NCBI GenBank assembly: GCA_001643675.2
Contig: LSRY02000016.1
Location: 124,001-188,000 of the forward strand
Length of the DNA: 64,000 nucleotides
From: Monocercomonoides exilis
Lineage: Eukaryota; Preaxostyla; Oxymonadida; Polymastigidae
Direction: 5' to 3'
Shown here piece by piece: positions 22,801 through 34,688 of this stretch; the first letter of the stretch is position 1, and each line of letters opens with the position of its first letter. The position numbers and the translations under genes are program-made. Below the pieces are notes generated by a model. That model was given only the letters and a program-made list of their open reading frames with translations. It was not told the DNA's origin and searched no databases.

Positions 22801-25800
22801 TCGTCACAAGATGATGCAAAAATCCTTCCGTAATATTATTATTAATTCCAGTAACTTTTGTCCTTATTCCTTTTCCATACGGAACAGCTGCTGAAATTTG
22901 TGACGCACCTTTCCCGTATTTTTTCTTCAGTGCTGCCAGCCACTCATCCTTCACGCTCTCCTCCACAAAACATAATCCACTTGACGTATTTGACGAGCGT
23001 AGTGTATATCCTCCTGATACGCTGACTGTTGTCCCACAATAAATGCAAACAAGATCTGTCTGAACAGCATTCATCAGCCACTTGACCCAGCTGAGATATT
23101 CCGTTGCTGTCGGATGCATCGAATACAAAACACGATATCCTCTTTTGACGAAGAATTCAGCCAAAAATAGCCCACTTCCAACAGGGCGTGAACACGTTGA
23201 AGAAGAAGAGGAGGAGGAGGAAGAGGAAGAAGCAGCTTGACGATGCGAAATATTCTCTGCTGATGGAACCATAAAAATTGCGCAAACATAACGAAAAGAA
23301 AGAAGTGGAAATGTTCTTGGCGTAATTCTATCAAGATTTATACAGCCCATTTTATCTAATTCTCTTTCTTGTTCAGCCCAAATGGAGTCATAATCAACCG
23401 TCTGACTCATCTTCAATGCAAAGTCTATGAATTGTCGCTTGCGCTCGTCTGTGTTATCTTGCAATGCAAATTGCTTTGCTTGAAGCTCGAAGATATCATC
23501 ATCATCTTTTTCTTCTTCCTCCTCTTCTTCTTCAATACCTCCCACTAATTCAACAGATCCAACACATCTTATGCATTTATTAGACGATGGCTTTGGACAG
23601 CCAAGCACTTTCATATGTAAATTATTTGTGATTTCTGTTGCTTGCAGTTCTCTTTCTTTCTTAGAAAGAAGAGGCAGCACAGGCAATTCTTCAAGAGTGC
23701 TATTTGCAGCAGTAATCTCCGCATGCTGTGAGTTCCCCAGCAGCAGCTGGATGTGTGAAGCCATTTCTTTCCAGTCAATCAGCGGGTCAATTTCCAGAAG
23801 AGATAAAAAGTGTTTGGTGAAAGAATCTTCTTTTCCTCCATCAGGCTTAAAACTTACGTAGCGTGACTCGTCCGCTCTACTCGATGCAATATGAATAATG
23901 TTTGGTCTCGACAAAATTGAGTCACCTGAAGATCTTTCGCTCGAAGATGGCAAATGACCATCTCCGGAGAATTGAACCAAAGGACGAGACATCGTTTTGT
24001 TTGAAGAATCGTCTGAAGCAGCAGATGCACTTAAGCACTCATCAATCTGCGATAATCCAAAAATATCACCCACACCAGATGAGCAAGTAATTAACACCAC
24101 GCGCAATCCTGGTTTGGGCTTATTCTTCATTAAAAGCTCACGCAGATAGCTGGTGCGGATGTAATTGCAGCTTCCGATGCCCTCCACCTGCTTCCTCATT
24201 CCCTCTCCGCTCAGCTCGGCAACTATTCCCACTTCTCTCCTTTCACTTCTCATTCGATTTATCCATCTGTCTTTTTCCTTGTCATTCATAAAACACAAAG
24301 CTGCTTCTGAATTACTTGAAGTATTCGCAGCGGAAGATGCAGAACTTGACTGTAACGTAGATGACTTCTTTGTGCTGTCTATAATATCGACAGTGATGCC
24401 AACGTAGACAGAAACAAAGTCAACTTGCACATTCTGCAGAAGCCACTCCATCCAGCGATAGTATTCAGATGCCGTTGGGTCTGCAAAATAACCAACGCGA
24501 TAGCCTCTCCTGACAAAAAGCTGCACATAACTCATTCCTTGTTCCATTGCTTCGTTCATCTTCTCCTTCATCTTGCTTCTTTCTCCTGCATCAACAGGCT
24601 TTCCATCCGATTCGGTTGCATCATCTGGGTCAAGATGGTATCGGGATGTGACAATAAACACGGCTGCAAAGTGGCCAAGGCGAATCGAAGGGAAAGTATC
24701 TAAAGTGAACCTGTTGAGGTTTATGCAGCCCAACCTGTCAAGCTGAACCATGTATTTTGCACAAGCAGATGGATATGCAAAGGATTGTTGCATTTCCAAC
24801 AGAAAGGAGATTTCTCGTTTCAGTTCCGCTTTTCGTTGAACTGTAAAAGATTCAAGAATGTTTTGCGTTTTTTGTTCCCTTTTCTGCTTCTTTTTTTCTT
24901 TGTGCAAGCTTTCCTCTTCATTCGCATCACTTTTTTCTTTCGAATTTGTGGAAGAACGCTTTTCGGGTATTTTTTCGTCCAATGTTGGATTTCGATTAGG
25001 TTGCCCCTTTCCAGATATTTCTGCAAACATGGCTCTATTTTTCTCTCTCAGCTTGTCTATTTCACTTGCATTTCCCCTGCTTTTGTCACTTTCCATCAAA
25101 TTTAACTCTTTTTCTTTTGATTTCTTGCTATTTTGTATTCTCTTTTCATTTTCTATTTCATTGTTTGTTTTCCTTTCTCCTTTCAATTGCTCTGCTTCTT
25201 TTCCTTCATCCTTGTCTCTTTCCTTTTTCTCTTTTTTCTTGTTGTTACTCAAGTTTGAAGGATTAACACGAAGATCTCCACCAACCTTAGGCTTTTTTGA
25301 ATCAACTAAAATGTTACTCTGCTGCTCTTTATTTTCTTCATCATCTCCTTTTTTTCCTTCTTCCTTCGGTTTTAGTGAAAAATTCCCGCTATCACTTTTT
25401 CCTTTATCTAAATTTTCTTTCCTTCTTCGGAATCTTTCCCGATTTGTGTAAAGTTCATGTGTCACATCATCATCTGAATCAGGTTTTGCGGGATTATTAT
25501 CAACATTTTGATCATTGTTACGCTTATTTTCCTTTTTGCATTCACCAAAAGCTCCGCCTTTGTTCCCAATCTGACTTCTTGCTCTTTCATCTTTCCCTGT
25601 TTTGTTCTGTCTGTCTTCCCTCTTCAATTCGCATGAAGAAGATGCTTCTGTTGCTTCTGGAGCATCCGAAGATTCTTTTCTCAGCCATTTTGCTTGGCAT
25701 CCGTTGAAGTGCACATCAAATAATTTCTTTGAGAAGAATTCTGTGTTGCACATGCAGCAGAGCAGATGAGTCTTATCGGAAACTGGTTTTTCTTCCGTCA

Positions 25801-27735
25801 GCTGAACTTTTCTTTTTGTGCTTTCCTGATTCCTTTCACGTGACCTCTCTTTCTTTTGGCTGCTGCATTCATCTTGCTCATCGTTTGACAATGGAAGTAC
25901 TGATTTGCTCGGAACAGACCGCAAGCTGTTTAGAGAAACATCTTGCTTCACTGTTACTTCAAGAGCAGATGGAAAAGTTGGAAATGGAAAGGAAGGTGAA
26001 GGCGATGATGAGTGAGACGAGTTAGAAGAAGATGGAGAAGGCAGTGCTTGATTCTCCGCACGAGGAATGCGTGTGTGAGCATGATGTTTTTGCTGAGTTT
26101 CAGTGTCTGCATTTGGAATATGAGAAGTCTGGACTATTTCAACAGTAGTCTTTGTTGGAGTGTGATTAGCAATGTCTGCAGAAGATGATGTTGGCTGAGG
26201 GGAACGTGGTGCTCCATTGGCTGCCGTGCGAAGGCCCTGTTGAATGCGATTTTTGCTTTCTCCTGTTTTTGCTCCTGTTTTAAAAGTTGCCTTTTCATCT
26301 GTGATTTCTCCACTGGTTTTTTCTGGTTTTTCGGGTTTCTCCTTCTTTGCTCCTTCTTTTCTCGCTGAAGGTCTGTCATCTATTTTATTCTCTGTCAGCC
26401 CACCATCACAATCACTAGAGAATGTGCTAGCCGTTGAACGCGTTTTTGAATACTCCTCTTTTGCCTCTGAAGTTGCTCGTCTCTTTTTGAGTGATGGTGC
26501 AGGAACCCTCAACTGTGGCGAATACGAAGACGAAGAAGTTGAAGAAGAAGTTGATGTTGATGATTCTGCATCTGCTGAATGCACAGAATGCTTCAATGGA
26601 AATCTGAATGTTCTGAGCCTTTCGCTAAGCTGAGATAGTGTTGGTCGCTTTTTTGGATTCTTATTGCATTATCATGTTTTTTAACAATGAAAATTCAAGA
26701 TCATAAAAGTGAACTTCTGGTTAAAATCCTCTAAAATATTATTTAGCGTCAAACTTCTTCCAGAGTGTCGATAAATAACTGCATCAGCGGTTCTGAAGGA
26801 TCAGTAATATCATTTTTACTGAAATTTTTCATCGATTCTCTAACCGCATTTGAATCAATTCCTGTAAAAATGGGTTTTTTCGAATGAGCATAAAATATCA
26901 GTGATCCTAATGAAAACGCATCGCTTGCGATTGTAGGCCTTTCATTTAAACAAACATGCATCAAGATATTTTTTGTTAAAACATTCAAACCTACAACCAT
27001 CAATTATCTCGGGAGCAATGAAAGATAATGTAAAAGGTGATGAATGAGATGATAGAAACTTTGACGGAAAAAAGGATGCCAATCCAAAATCATCTTTCTC
27101 AAAAATTAATCGAAGGAATTTTAAAACAATTCAAACTTATTTTCATATCCATGTTTTCATTGATAAAAACATTTTCAGGATGGAGCCTTCCATGCACGAT
27201 ACCAAAGGAAGCAATGTAATTAAGTGCATCAATTGCTTGCATTGCAAATTTTAAGATGAACTGCAAAAAAATAAAATATTTTATTAAATTGAATTATCAA
27301 ACTTTCGAAGAAATAAGTGTTGCAATTTCCGGATTATTTATTGCTGCGAAAAGCGAAGTATCTCCTTGATCTTCTGTTAATGCGTGACACATACGCTCAG
27401 TTATTATGCACCGTGTATAACGAACAATTCCCTTGTTATGATAGTGAGTCAGATTCGTAAATTTAGATTTGTTATCCTTGTCTAAATTTATATTTTCTCG
27501 TTTTATTCGTTTCCAAATAGATATTTCGCCTGTTTTCGTATATCTTACTCTTGAAGAGGAACCAAGAGTTCCTTTTTTGAGAGAATTTACAACCTCATCT
27601 GAAAAATTAGTAATTTTTATTCAAAAATAATATTAACTTCATAGCCATAAAATAAAAAAGAATATTTATACAATCATTTCCCGATTTTTTTGCTGGTGAA
27701 TCCGGTTTAGCAACTTCACTCATGATCTTGCCCAT
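19874..27735 (-). CDS. Protein kinase-like / C2HC finger / four caspase-like domains, fused in one gene
   Basis: Six exons reconstruct one minus-strand gene: 27735-27672, 27598-27303, 27260-27137, 27093-26991, 26938-26755 and 26659-19874. All junction phases agree, giving about 2,518 codons with one internal TAG at 22019-22021. Residues about 25-278 form a kinase fold: Lys51 in ISIWKRI, HGRLHPENVF in place of HRDLKPEN, DFGLA at 163-167, APE at 188-190, SDAFSLG and NPKKRPTL. A disordered charged region and a CCMC-x12-H-x3-C finger near residue 556 follow. Four tandem metacaspase/caspase-like domains share GYRV..Y...TA.EY..W and [IV][VT]...G[DS] blocks. Only the fourth has FSGHGG (His2308) and SECCHAG (Cys2411). 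This suggests a protease with decoy domains in signalling or cell death (inference). The fusion depends on the splice model. Confidence 0.8.
22019..22021 (-). other. In-frame TAG stop inside the caspase-like gene
   Basis: TAG (codon 1804 of the joined frame) follows VPAAATNDMS and is followed, in the same frame, by FRDSINKSSSAS and the rest of the third caspase-like domain. The same loop in domains A and B is a Ser-rich stretch with no stop, so a Gln or similar residue would fit. It could be a C-to-T nonsense mutation of CAG, readthrough, or a sequence error. Confidence 0.85.
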
Positions 27736-27878
27736 TTCTAAAAATATCTCTTCAAAAAAAGTAAATTCGAGCTAAATACTTATTACAGTAACATTAGTGA
27801 GTATGATGATGATCTTTATTAAAATTAGAGTAAAATAAATATTAATAAACTCCAACTCCAAAAGAAAAATCAAAAATA

Positions 27879-30011
27879 TTATTGTTCTTTTGGAAGTGGA
27901 TTCTTTTTTGAACTTATTCTTTGACTTTTTAATTCACTTGCTAAGGTTCTTGAAGTTCTTCTAGAAGATAATGCAGAAGGGGAAGATGAGATCTGGCTTT
28001 GCCTCATTTCCTTCAGTATTTGCAATTCGCTTTCAAGGCGGTTGCATTCGCTTGCCAATTGGACGTTTCGTTTTCTCAAAGCATCTGCCCCTTTCTTCTC
28101 TATTCTAATTTCTTCCTCTTTCTTTTGCAGCTCCCTTTTAGTTTTTGCTCCTTCTTTTTCTTCTCTCTGCAGCTCTTTCTCGATTTCCCTTTCTCTCCGC
28201 TCTGCCGCCGAGGCTGAAGACTCTGCAAGCTTCTGCTGGTGCCTTAGAAGCAGCGTCTCAGCTTTGCTGCGCCGAAGAAGCACAGAAAGTGAATGGGGCA
28301 TTTTCGTGGTGCTCAGCGAAGACTGCCGGAAATTCAAATTTCTCGGATGGTGCGGCTGATGCTGTTTGGAAGACAGGGGAAGAGATGAACTGGATGAAGT
28401 TGAAGCAGATGATGATGCTGATGATGATGATTTCTTAATAAGCGCATCTATTTCATCTTTTGAGAAGCATTGGAGATGATATGGAGATGCAGTTCTTGTG
28501 TTGGCTTTTGATGTCTTTTTGCTTTTCTTCTTCTTCTTCTTCTTCTTCTTTAACTTGTCCATTTGAAGTGATTTTAGTTGAAGATTTTTAATGTTCATTG
28601 GTGAAATGATTCCCGTGTTTGCTTTGGATTTGTGTGAAGATCCTAACTGTGATTGCATCTGATGTGCTTCGTCCGGAGCTGAATGCAAACTTTTGTCATA
28701 TTCATTACAAGCAATCACAGAACAATTTGCAAAAGAATCGTCTCTTTCAAATTCATCGTTATCATCGTCTTCTTCTGAGTTATCATCTTTGTCTTTTTCT
28801 CTTGTTTCTCTGGCTTCTATCTTTAGCTCCTCTTTCTTTCGGTGCTTTTCACGTTCCCACAATATCGACAGCAGCGTGTGCATCATTGCTTCAACTGTTT
28901 GTGGAGAAAGCGAAGAATCAGACTGTTCTTGGGAAGCACTTTCTGCTCGCATAGTTCCTGTCGATGTGTTTGAATAGCCAGAAGGCGATGAGAGAGGAGA
29001 AGGACGAAAAGTGGAAGAGTTCTCGAAATTTGAGCTTGGCATAGTTTTGTTCATAGACTTCCATTCTGCAGGTGCATCAACTGCCGCAGGGCTTCCAGAC
29101 AGAGGAGATCGATAAGGGCTGTCTGACGTAATTGGCTTCAAGGAAGTTGGTGTTATTGTTGATTGAGGTATCGCTTCAGTTATTGAATTAGCCAACTTCG
29201 AATTAGATTGGTATTTATGATCGGAACTATCGTGAGAATTCGTTGCAAAAACAGATCCAAGCATTGGCGAATGGATTTCTTCTTTGGTCACATTTTGATA
29301 AGAGTCTGTAATGTTTGATGTTGGATTAAAAATTTTATTATCTAATCTACTTGCAGATTTTATCGAGTCATGTGAGTTCATTGTGGAATGAAGTGCCGTT
29401 GGGGATGTAGACATTGAAGAAGCAAAATCTGCAGGAGATGGCGAACTTGAATGGCCAAAATCCAAAGGCAATGAGTTGGATACAGTCAAATATTTATTTG
29501 ATTCGTGAAATGAATGAAATGAAAATTGTGATGATATAGGTGGCGGTGGAGGTGGAGGAGGCAGCAACAATTCAAAAGAGGTGGATACTATGTTTCGCTG
29601 ATATGTTTCTTGGCCAGTATTTTGTTCGAAAGCACCTGATGATTTTAAAAATGAAAATGAAGAAATTCCATCTTGCTGAGAAAAATTAAAAATAAAACAT
29701 TTGTTCCTAAAAAGAATTACGTACAGTAGGTGAGTTCGGGTGGATGTACACATCATCTTCTATTTGCTTCTGAATGAAAGAATCTTTTGAATTTTGATCA
29801 ATTTCTCTTTTCTCCGTTCTTTGAGTTTGATCAAAATCATAAAGACTAGAAGGGAAGCGTGGAATATGGATGCGATGTCTCAAATGCTCTTTACGTTTTT
29901 CATCATTTCGTTCAAAAGAAAAGAAAGTTGAAAGTGGTTGAATTAACTTTGGTTCGATTGTTTCTTTCGTGGGAAAATCAAATTGTGAATATAAATGATC
30001 GAAAATGCAAA
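27879..30011 (-). CDS. Ser-rich hypothetical protein with C-terminal coiled coil
   Basis: Two exons are supported: 30011-29725 and 29675-27879, joined across a 49-bp intron (GTACGT...CTCAG) in phase 0. Together they give at least 693 residues, ending at TAA. The true start lies upstream: the first supported exon follows an AG at 30012-30013, and a tiny ATG exon near 30102 is possible but unproven. The N-terminal part contains a proline run (LLPPPPPPPP). The middle is Ser/Thr-rich with acidic (DDNSEEDDDNDEFERDD) and Lys-rich (KLKKKKKKKKKSKK) tracts. Residues encoded by about 28200-27950 form a long Glu/Lys/Arg coiled coil. I do not recognise a family. A cytoskeletal scaffold is a guess only. 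Confidence 0.7.
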
Positions 30012-30345
30012 CTGTATTGCATGTTATTCAGACGGTCGAACTTTTTGCAATTTAAAAACAGAACACTTATTTAAATAATTTTAGCATTGATCGACTTTCC
30101 ATAAAAAAATATTTACAAAAATTTAAAAATCATTCTTTATCACAAACATAACAAAAAACCGAATCAGGTTATTTACAATTAAAGTTAAAATATAAAGTGC
30201 ATTGCATGCTGTGCAACAAGATTATTTCTTTTAGGCTTTATTTCCAACGAAAAATATTCTATATTCTTGTGATTTGGCAAGCAACACATGCATTCTAATT
30301 AAATCTTCCAATATTGACTTCGTTGTCTATCGTATTTTTGAGTGC

Positions 30346-31757
30346 TTTAAATTCTCATAAAAATAAGTGTCTCCTCAAAATAGTCAAAGTTCGTGAAACT
30401 AAACTCAACCACTCTTCTCTTTTCCTCGTTTCCCTTTTCCATCATCTTTCGACTCTTTCTCTCCATCTCATCTATTTTATGTTTTCCCATCGCCCATAAG
30501 CACCTTTTCAGCTCCGTGGAAACTGATTTCTCTTCAAACCTTCTTCTCCTGCAGACATTTCAAATGAATGGTTTTTATTGATTGATTCTCTAATTTCTCT
30601 AAGAATTGACCAAAATTCTCATTTCCTAACATAAAACAAGCATTTTCTCGTATCCTACAGCTTTCTCTGTCTTTTTTGGGCAAGGCATTATTTCTGTTCC
30701 AAGTGACAAAGAAAATGATTAATCATTCATTGAATAGTCCTTCAGGCATTGAGCTAACATCTTGTCAAAATATCTTCTAATTCAATAAAAAGAAGTTAAG
30801 CCGTTTGCATCATTTGCGAGCGCTCATTATGCATTGCGCTTCGAATATCTGTTGAATGCATGTACAAAAATTGGTCGTTCTTTTTCGAGGAAGCACTTCA
30901 CGGATGGAGTTCTGGTTGATTATGTGAATGATTTCAAATGCTCTTCAGATGTCTCAAATTTTAGTCTGAAGCAACAAAATGACTGAATCATTCGAAGATA
31001 CCTTTTCGTTTGACGGAAACTTCTTTCTTTCTTTTCCATCTTTGCTGCCATCTGATATAAAATTCGATTCATTTCACTCTCAACTGAGCCGATCCAATAT
31101 AAAAGGTTTCGAGCAAAAACTTCTTCATTTATTTCTTTGTCCACGCAATACACTTCCTCATCTTAACTCTTCTTTTGTTCTGCTATGTTTGCTTCATTAC
31201 ACTTTCGTCTTAATCTGTGAAGTTTTTTCTATTTTTGCATCGCAACTGCTATTTTGCAAAATCTGTCAAGAAATTGAATAAAATGAATTCCGTTTAATTC
31301 AAAATGGAATCCATGCAATATTCCATGTTGGAATAATATAAAATAAATGTATGTTGTTCGTTATAAAATGAATATGCTTTGTGGTTATCACTTTTCATGC
31401 TCACAACAAGTTACAAAAAGAAATCACGTAATCAGTTTGGTTGTTCTGTCAGATAAACTCCCTTGTAATTTTTTTTTTCATCTTCTGTACTCAGCCACTT
31501 CTGTTTCTTGTCTGACCTTCTCTCTTGCTTGCGCAATTTTCTTCATCTCTATCTTTTGCATTTGAGCCTTCCTCTTTTTATTTCCCTTCTCAGAAATTTT
31601 TGCTATTTGCTTAAATGATTGCGTTTAGTTGTGAGTTTCTCTTTGAGTTTTGCTAAATAACAGTCATTTTAGAAATAATGTTATAAATTGCACAAAATGC
31701 GAAAATTTTGTACAGCTGCAAGGTCTTGTTGCACGGAAATCGAACTTTGGAAGTCAT
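30346..31757 (-). pseudogene. Probable decayed multi-exon coiled-coil gene
   Basis: Minus-strand segments read like protein but cannot be joined cleanly. A possible first exon starts at ATG 31757 (MTSKVRFPCNKTLQL) with a GTACAA...TTTAG intron (31713-31653). The next exon reads KTQRETHN, then an in-frame TAA, then TQSFKQIAKISEKGNKK and an acidic/basic helix ending at a TGA near 31487. Further coding-like stretches lie at about 31150-30921, 30735-30547 (ending at a GTTTGA splice-like site) and 30555-30346 (KHKIDEMERKSRKMMEKGN). Repeated in-frame stops where Gln or Arg would fit suggest decay. An active gene with unrecognised introns remains possible. A plus-strand frame at 30979-31281 overlaps this and is probably a shadow. 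Confidence 0.35.
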
Positions 31758-32347
31758 TGTATTTTTCTCGTTTTCAAATTTGAATTATCTGAATTCTTTC
31801 TTTTGCTAAATATCACCAAATTGTTTTATGACCTTAATCAATTTCCCTTTCGTAATGTGTTTGTTTGAGCATTAATCCATCTTCAGTTTAGTGTTAATTT
31901 CTGAACAGGAAATACAGCACGCTATGGCCTGCTTCCTTTTTTGATGAAAAAACTGCTTTCAAAAGATTTTCGTCAAAATGTTACTGGCAAAGCATAAAAA
32001 AATTTAGCTTTCATTTCAAGAAAAGCTATTTTTTAATTCTTTGGCACTCTTTAAATTGTAGGCACAAATTGAACAGTACAATTCTTTTTTCATTTTCATT
32101 ACACAATTTAATAACAAATATAACATGAGGAAATTCTTGAAAGTTCTCTTCGAAATAATAACTAGTGAAAAAACATGAAATTATATCTAACCAATTTTTT
32201 TTTTTTCTTTAACTCCAGAAAAAATTTTTGATGTGGTAATTCTTTTTAAATAAAATATTGCAATAATTTTATGAAAAAATTTTAGAAAAATCAAACGACA
32301 TCTCATTTACCATAAGAAAAATGTCTTTAACCATTCTTTAGAATTCG
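31758..32347. other. Intergenic, nothing recognised
   Basis: The 590 bp are AT-rich and lie between two divergently oriented transcription units (the decayed gene and the MRH-like gene). I see no gene or repeat. Confidence 0.5.
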
Positions 32348-33188
32348 ATGAATTGTCTTATCTGCTGGTTTTGCTTATTTTTTGTACATTGTGGGAACAT
32401 TAACGATTATAAAACAGAAGAACTTATAAGAGAAGAGTATGAAACTTTTGAATAATTAATTGCTTCGGGTGAGTATTTGCTTTTTTTAATTTTTATTTTT
32501 GATTTTTGATTTTAGAGATGATCCTTACACAGCGGGTGGACTTTTCACTCTGAGATATAATTTTGCACATAAAGTTGGACCATATGGAAAAAATAAGCTT
32601 ATATGCCAAACAACTGACTGCGTTGCTCAAGCAGTTTTCAGTGATACTCAATGTATTTGTTTGGGTGATTTGAGCACAGAAAAAATTTCATTTTTCGACA
32701 ATAGGGAAGGATTTACGTATCAATGTTTGCATTTATAGTTAAATTCAATATTTGAAAAAGGTTATTTTTGAAGATAAAGGATATTCAGATTCAGAGAAAA
32801 GATCATTCGTTTGGTCTGTTGAATGTTCACACGATCTCGTTTCAAATGTTTCTATGGATGTGTTTGATTGATTTTTAAAATAAGTTTAAACATTTTTTTA
32901 TAACAATATTCAATTTCAATTATTTATGACTTTTTTTTTTGAAGTGATAATGACATTTACCGAATAAATGTCTTAACAAAAGGTCCTGTTGGCTGCAAAG
33001 GTCATGTTGATCCAGGAAACGGAAAAAATGAAACCAACATAACTATTACAACAACCCCCAATTTATCGGGAGGTGTAATTGCAGTAATTATTATTGTTGT
33101 TGTTCTGTTTATTGGAGGAGTAATTGGTGTTGGGGTATTTTTGTTTATCCGCTTTAAAAAGAGGGCAAAATATGATGCATTAAAATAA
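32348..33188 (+). CDS. Small type I membrane protein with MRH (mannose 6-phosphate receptor)-like domain
   Basis: Four exons with consistent phase, 32348-32436, 32516-32724, 32774-32861 and 32945-33188, encode about 209 residues. The introns begin GTATGA, GTTTGC and GTTTGA. A signal peptide (MNCLICWFCLFFVHCG) is followed by a Cys-containing lumenal domain. Its pattern, ICQTTDCVAQAVF, CICLGDLSTEKISF, GFTYQYKGYSDSEKR then FVWSVEC and later GCKGH, recalls MRH domains of M6P receptor/ATG27-like sorting proteins. A single transmembrane helix (about residues 170-195) precedes a short basic tail, RFKKRAKYDALK. A role as a Golgi/endosome sorting or glycan-binding receptor is inference. The glycan-binding residues cannot be confirmed by eye. 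Confidence 0.7.
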
Positions 33189-34688
33189 TTTGTATTTGTG
33201 ATTATTCAAGTCCAGGAAATGGGCTTTGTTTTGTTTGTGACTCCCTCACGCAGAGTTAAGAGTTCTTTCTTAAATTGTTTTTCAAATTTTTTTTATTTTT
33301 CGATTTTGTCTTTTGATTTCCATACTTTGGAGTGTCTCTGTGTTTATTGTAAGTCCATTAACATTTTTATGAGCATTTATGAGTGATACAAATATTGATG
33401 AATGTTAATCCTTTTCATCTACAAAATATTTTGCGGAATGACTTTCGCATTATCCATTAGTACGAAACATCAAGTATAGATTTGAATTTATTTGTTTTGT
33501 TTGTTTTTGTTTTATTTTTTATTTTTATTTTTATTTTATTTTTTATTTTTTATTTGCGAATTTCATGAAGAATTCAGAGTTAATTTTCTGCTTTTTGGAA
33601 AAAATTCCACGATATTTTCCAAACTTTTTCTTCTTTCATATCATAATAATGTAAAAATTATTATGCAAAAAAGAATCTAGTGAATTTTTTGAATTACGAA
33701 AAGGATTCTAAAATGTTTTAAGGAACATTTTTTTGAAAGATAAAAAAACAGAACCAAATTTTCAAGATCAAAAAATTGTTATTTACGGAGAGGAATTACA
33801 AAGTTCTACAGTTGTGAAGAAATATTCCCATATTGTGTAGATTAAAAAATATACGTTCGCAAGGATTTCTCTAAGTGTTTATTGTTTTCATTCATGCAAA
33901 AATATTCCATTGACAATAAATCCATGTGTTGCGCAAATATCATCATAAATTTGCCAAGTGAATAAATAAGAATTGAAGATCTAAATTTTGTTTCCTTAAC
34001 TTCCTTCTTGTTTCATTAAACTGCTGCAAAAAATATCGCAACCTGAAAGTCACATTATTGATAATATCAAATATCTCTTTAATGAATTAAATCATTCATA
34101 ATCTCTTCTGAAAAAACAATATATCTTCGTAATTCAAAAATGTAAAACTGTCAATAATTCTTTTCTTTTAACTTTTTTTTCATTTTCTATTTTTTGAATG
34201 TCAATGACATCAAAAAAGCAATTTCAACGCTCAATTCTATTTTATATTTCTTTTTTGCAATTTTATAAAAACATAAATATATTTTGTGTTATCAACAAAC
34301 AATTCGTTCAAGAATTGGATAAATTATTTTTGTAATACAATAATTGATCAAATGAACTTAACAATATATTTTTTTTTTCATTTTATCTGTTGTATTTCCA
34401 AATTAATGCATAACTTTCATTATGATTTAATGAATTCTAATAAAGAGATCCTTGAAGGAGGAAATTGGTTCTCCACGTTGGCGGAATTTCTGATAATTTA
34501 AAACTTAAGTCAACAGGTGTTCCATTGCTATGATTCTTTGTTTAGAATCAAAAATAATTGTATTACAATTAAGAAAGCATCAAGAAAGCATTTTCATTCT
34601 ATCAGATATTATCATGATATTTTGACTTGACGATTTTTTTATTTGAAGATATCGTGGTTGTGATCATTAATTTAAGATTTAAACAAAG
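33189..34688. other. Intergenic, nothing recognised
   Basis: The 1.5 kb are AT-rich and include a T/A-rich tract with TTTTA/TTTTTA units around 33500-33560. I see no coding region or RNA gene. Confidence 0.6.

Noticed and set aside
24820-25707. Long plus-strand frames rich in Phe, Leu and Ser, opposite the caspase gene
   Set aside because: They are antisense images of Lys/Glu-rich coding sequence in the real gene.
30979-31281. 100-codon plus-strand frame starting at an ATG
   Set aside because: It overlaps a minus-strand stretch that reads more like protein, and it has no neighbours or recognisable motif; probably a shadow.
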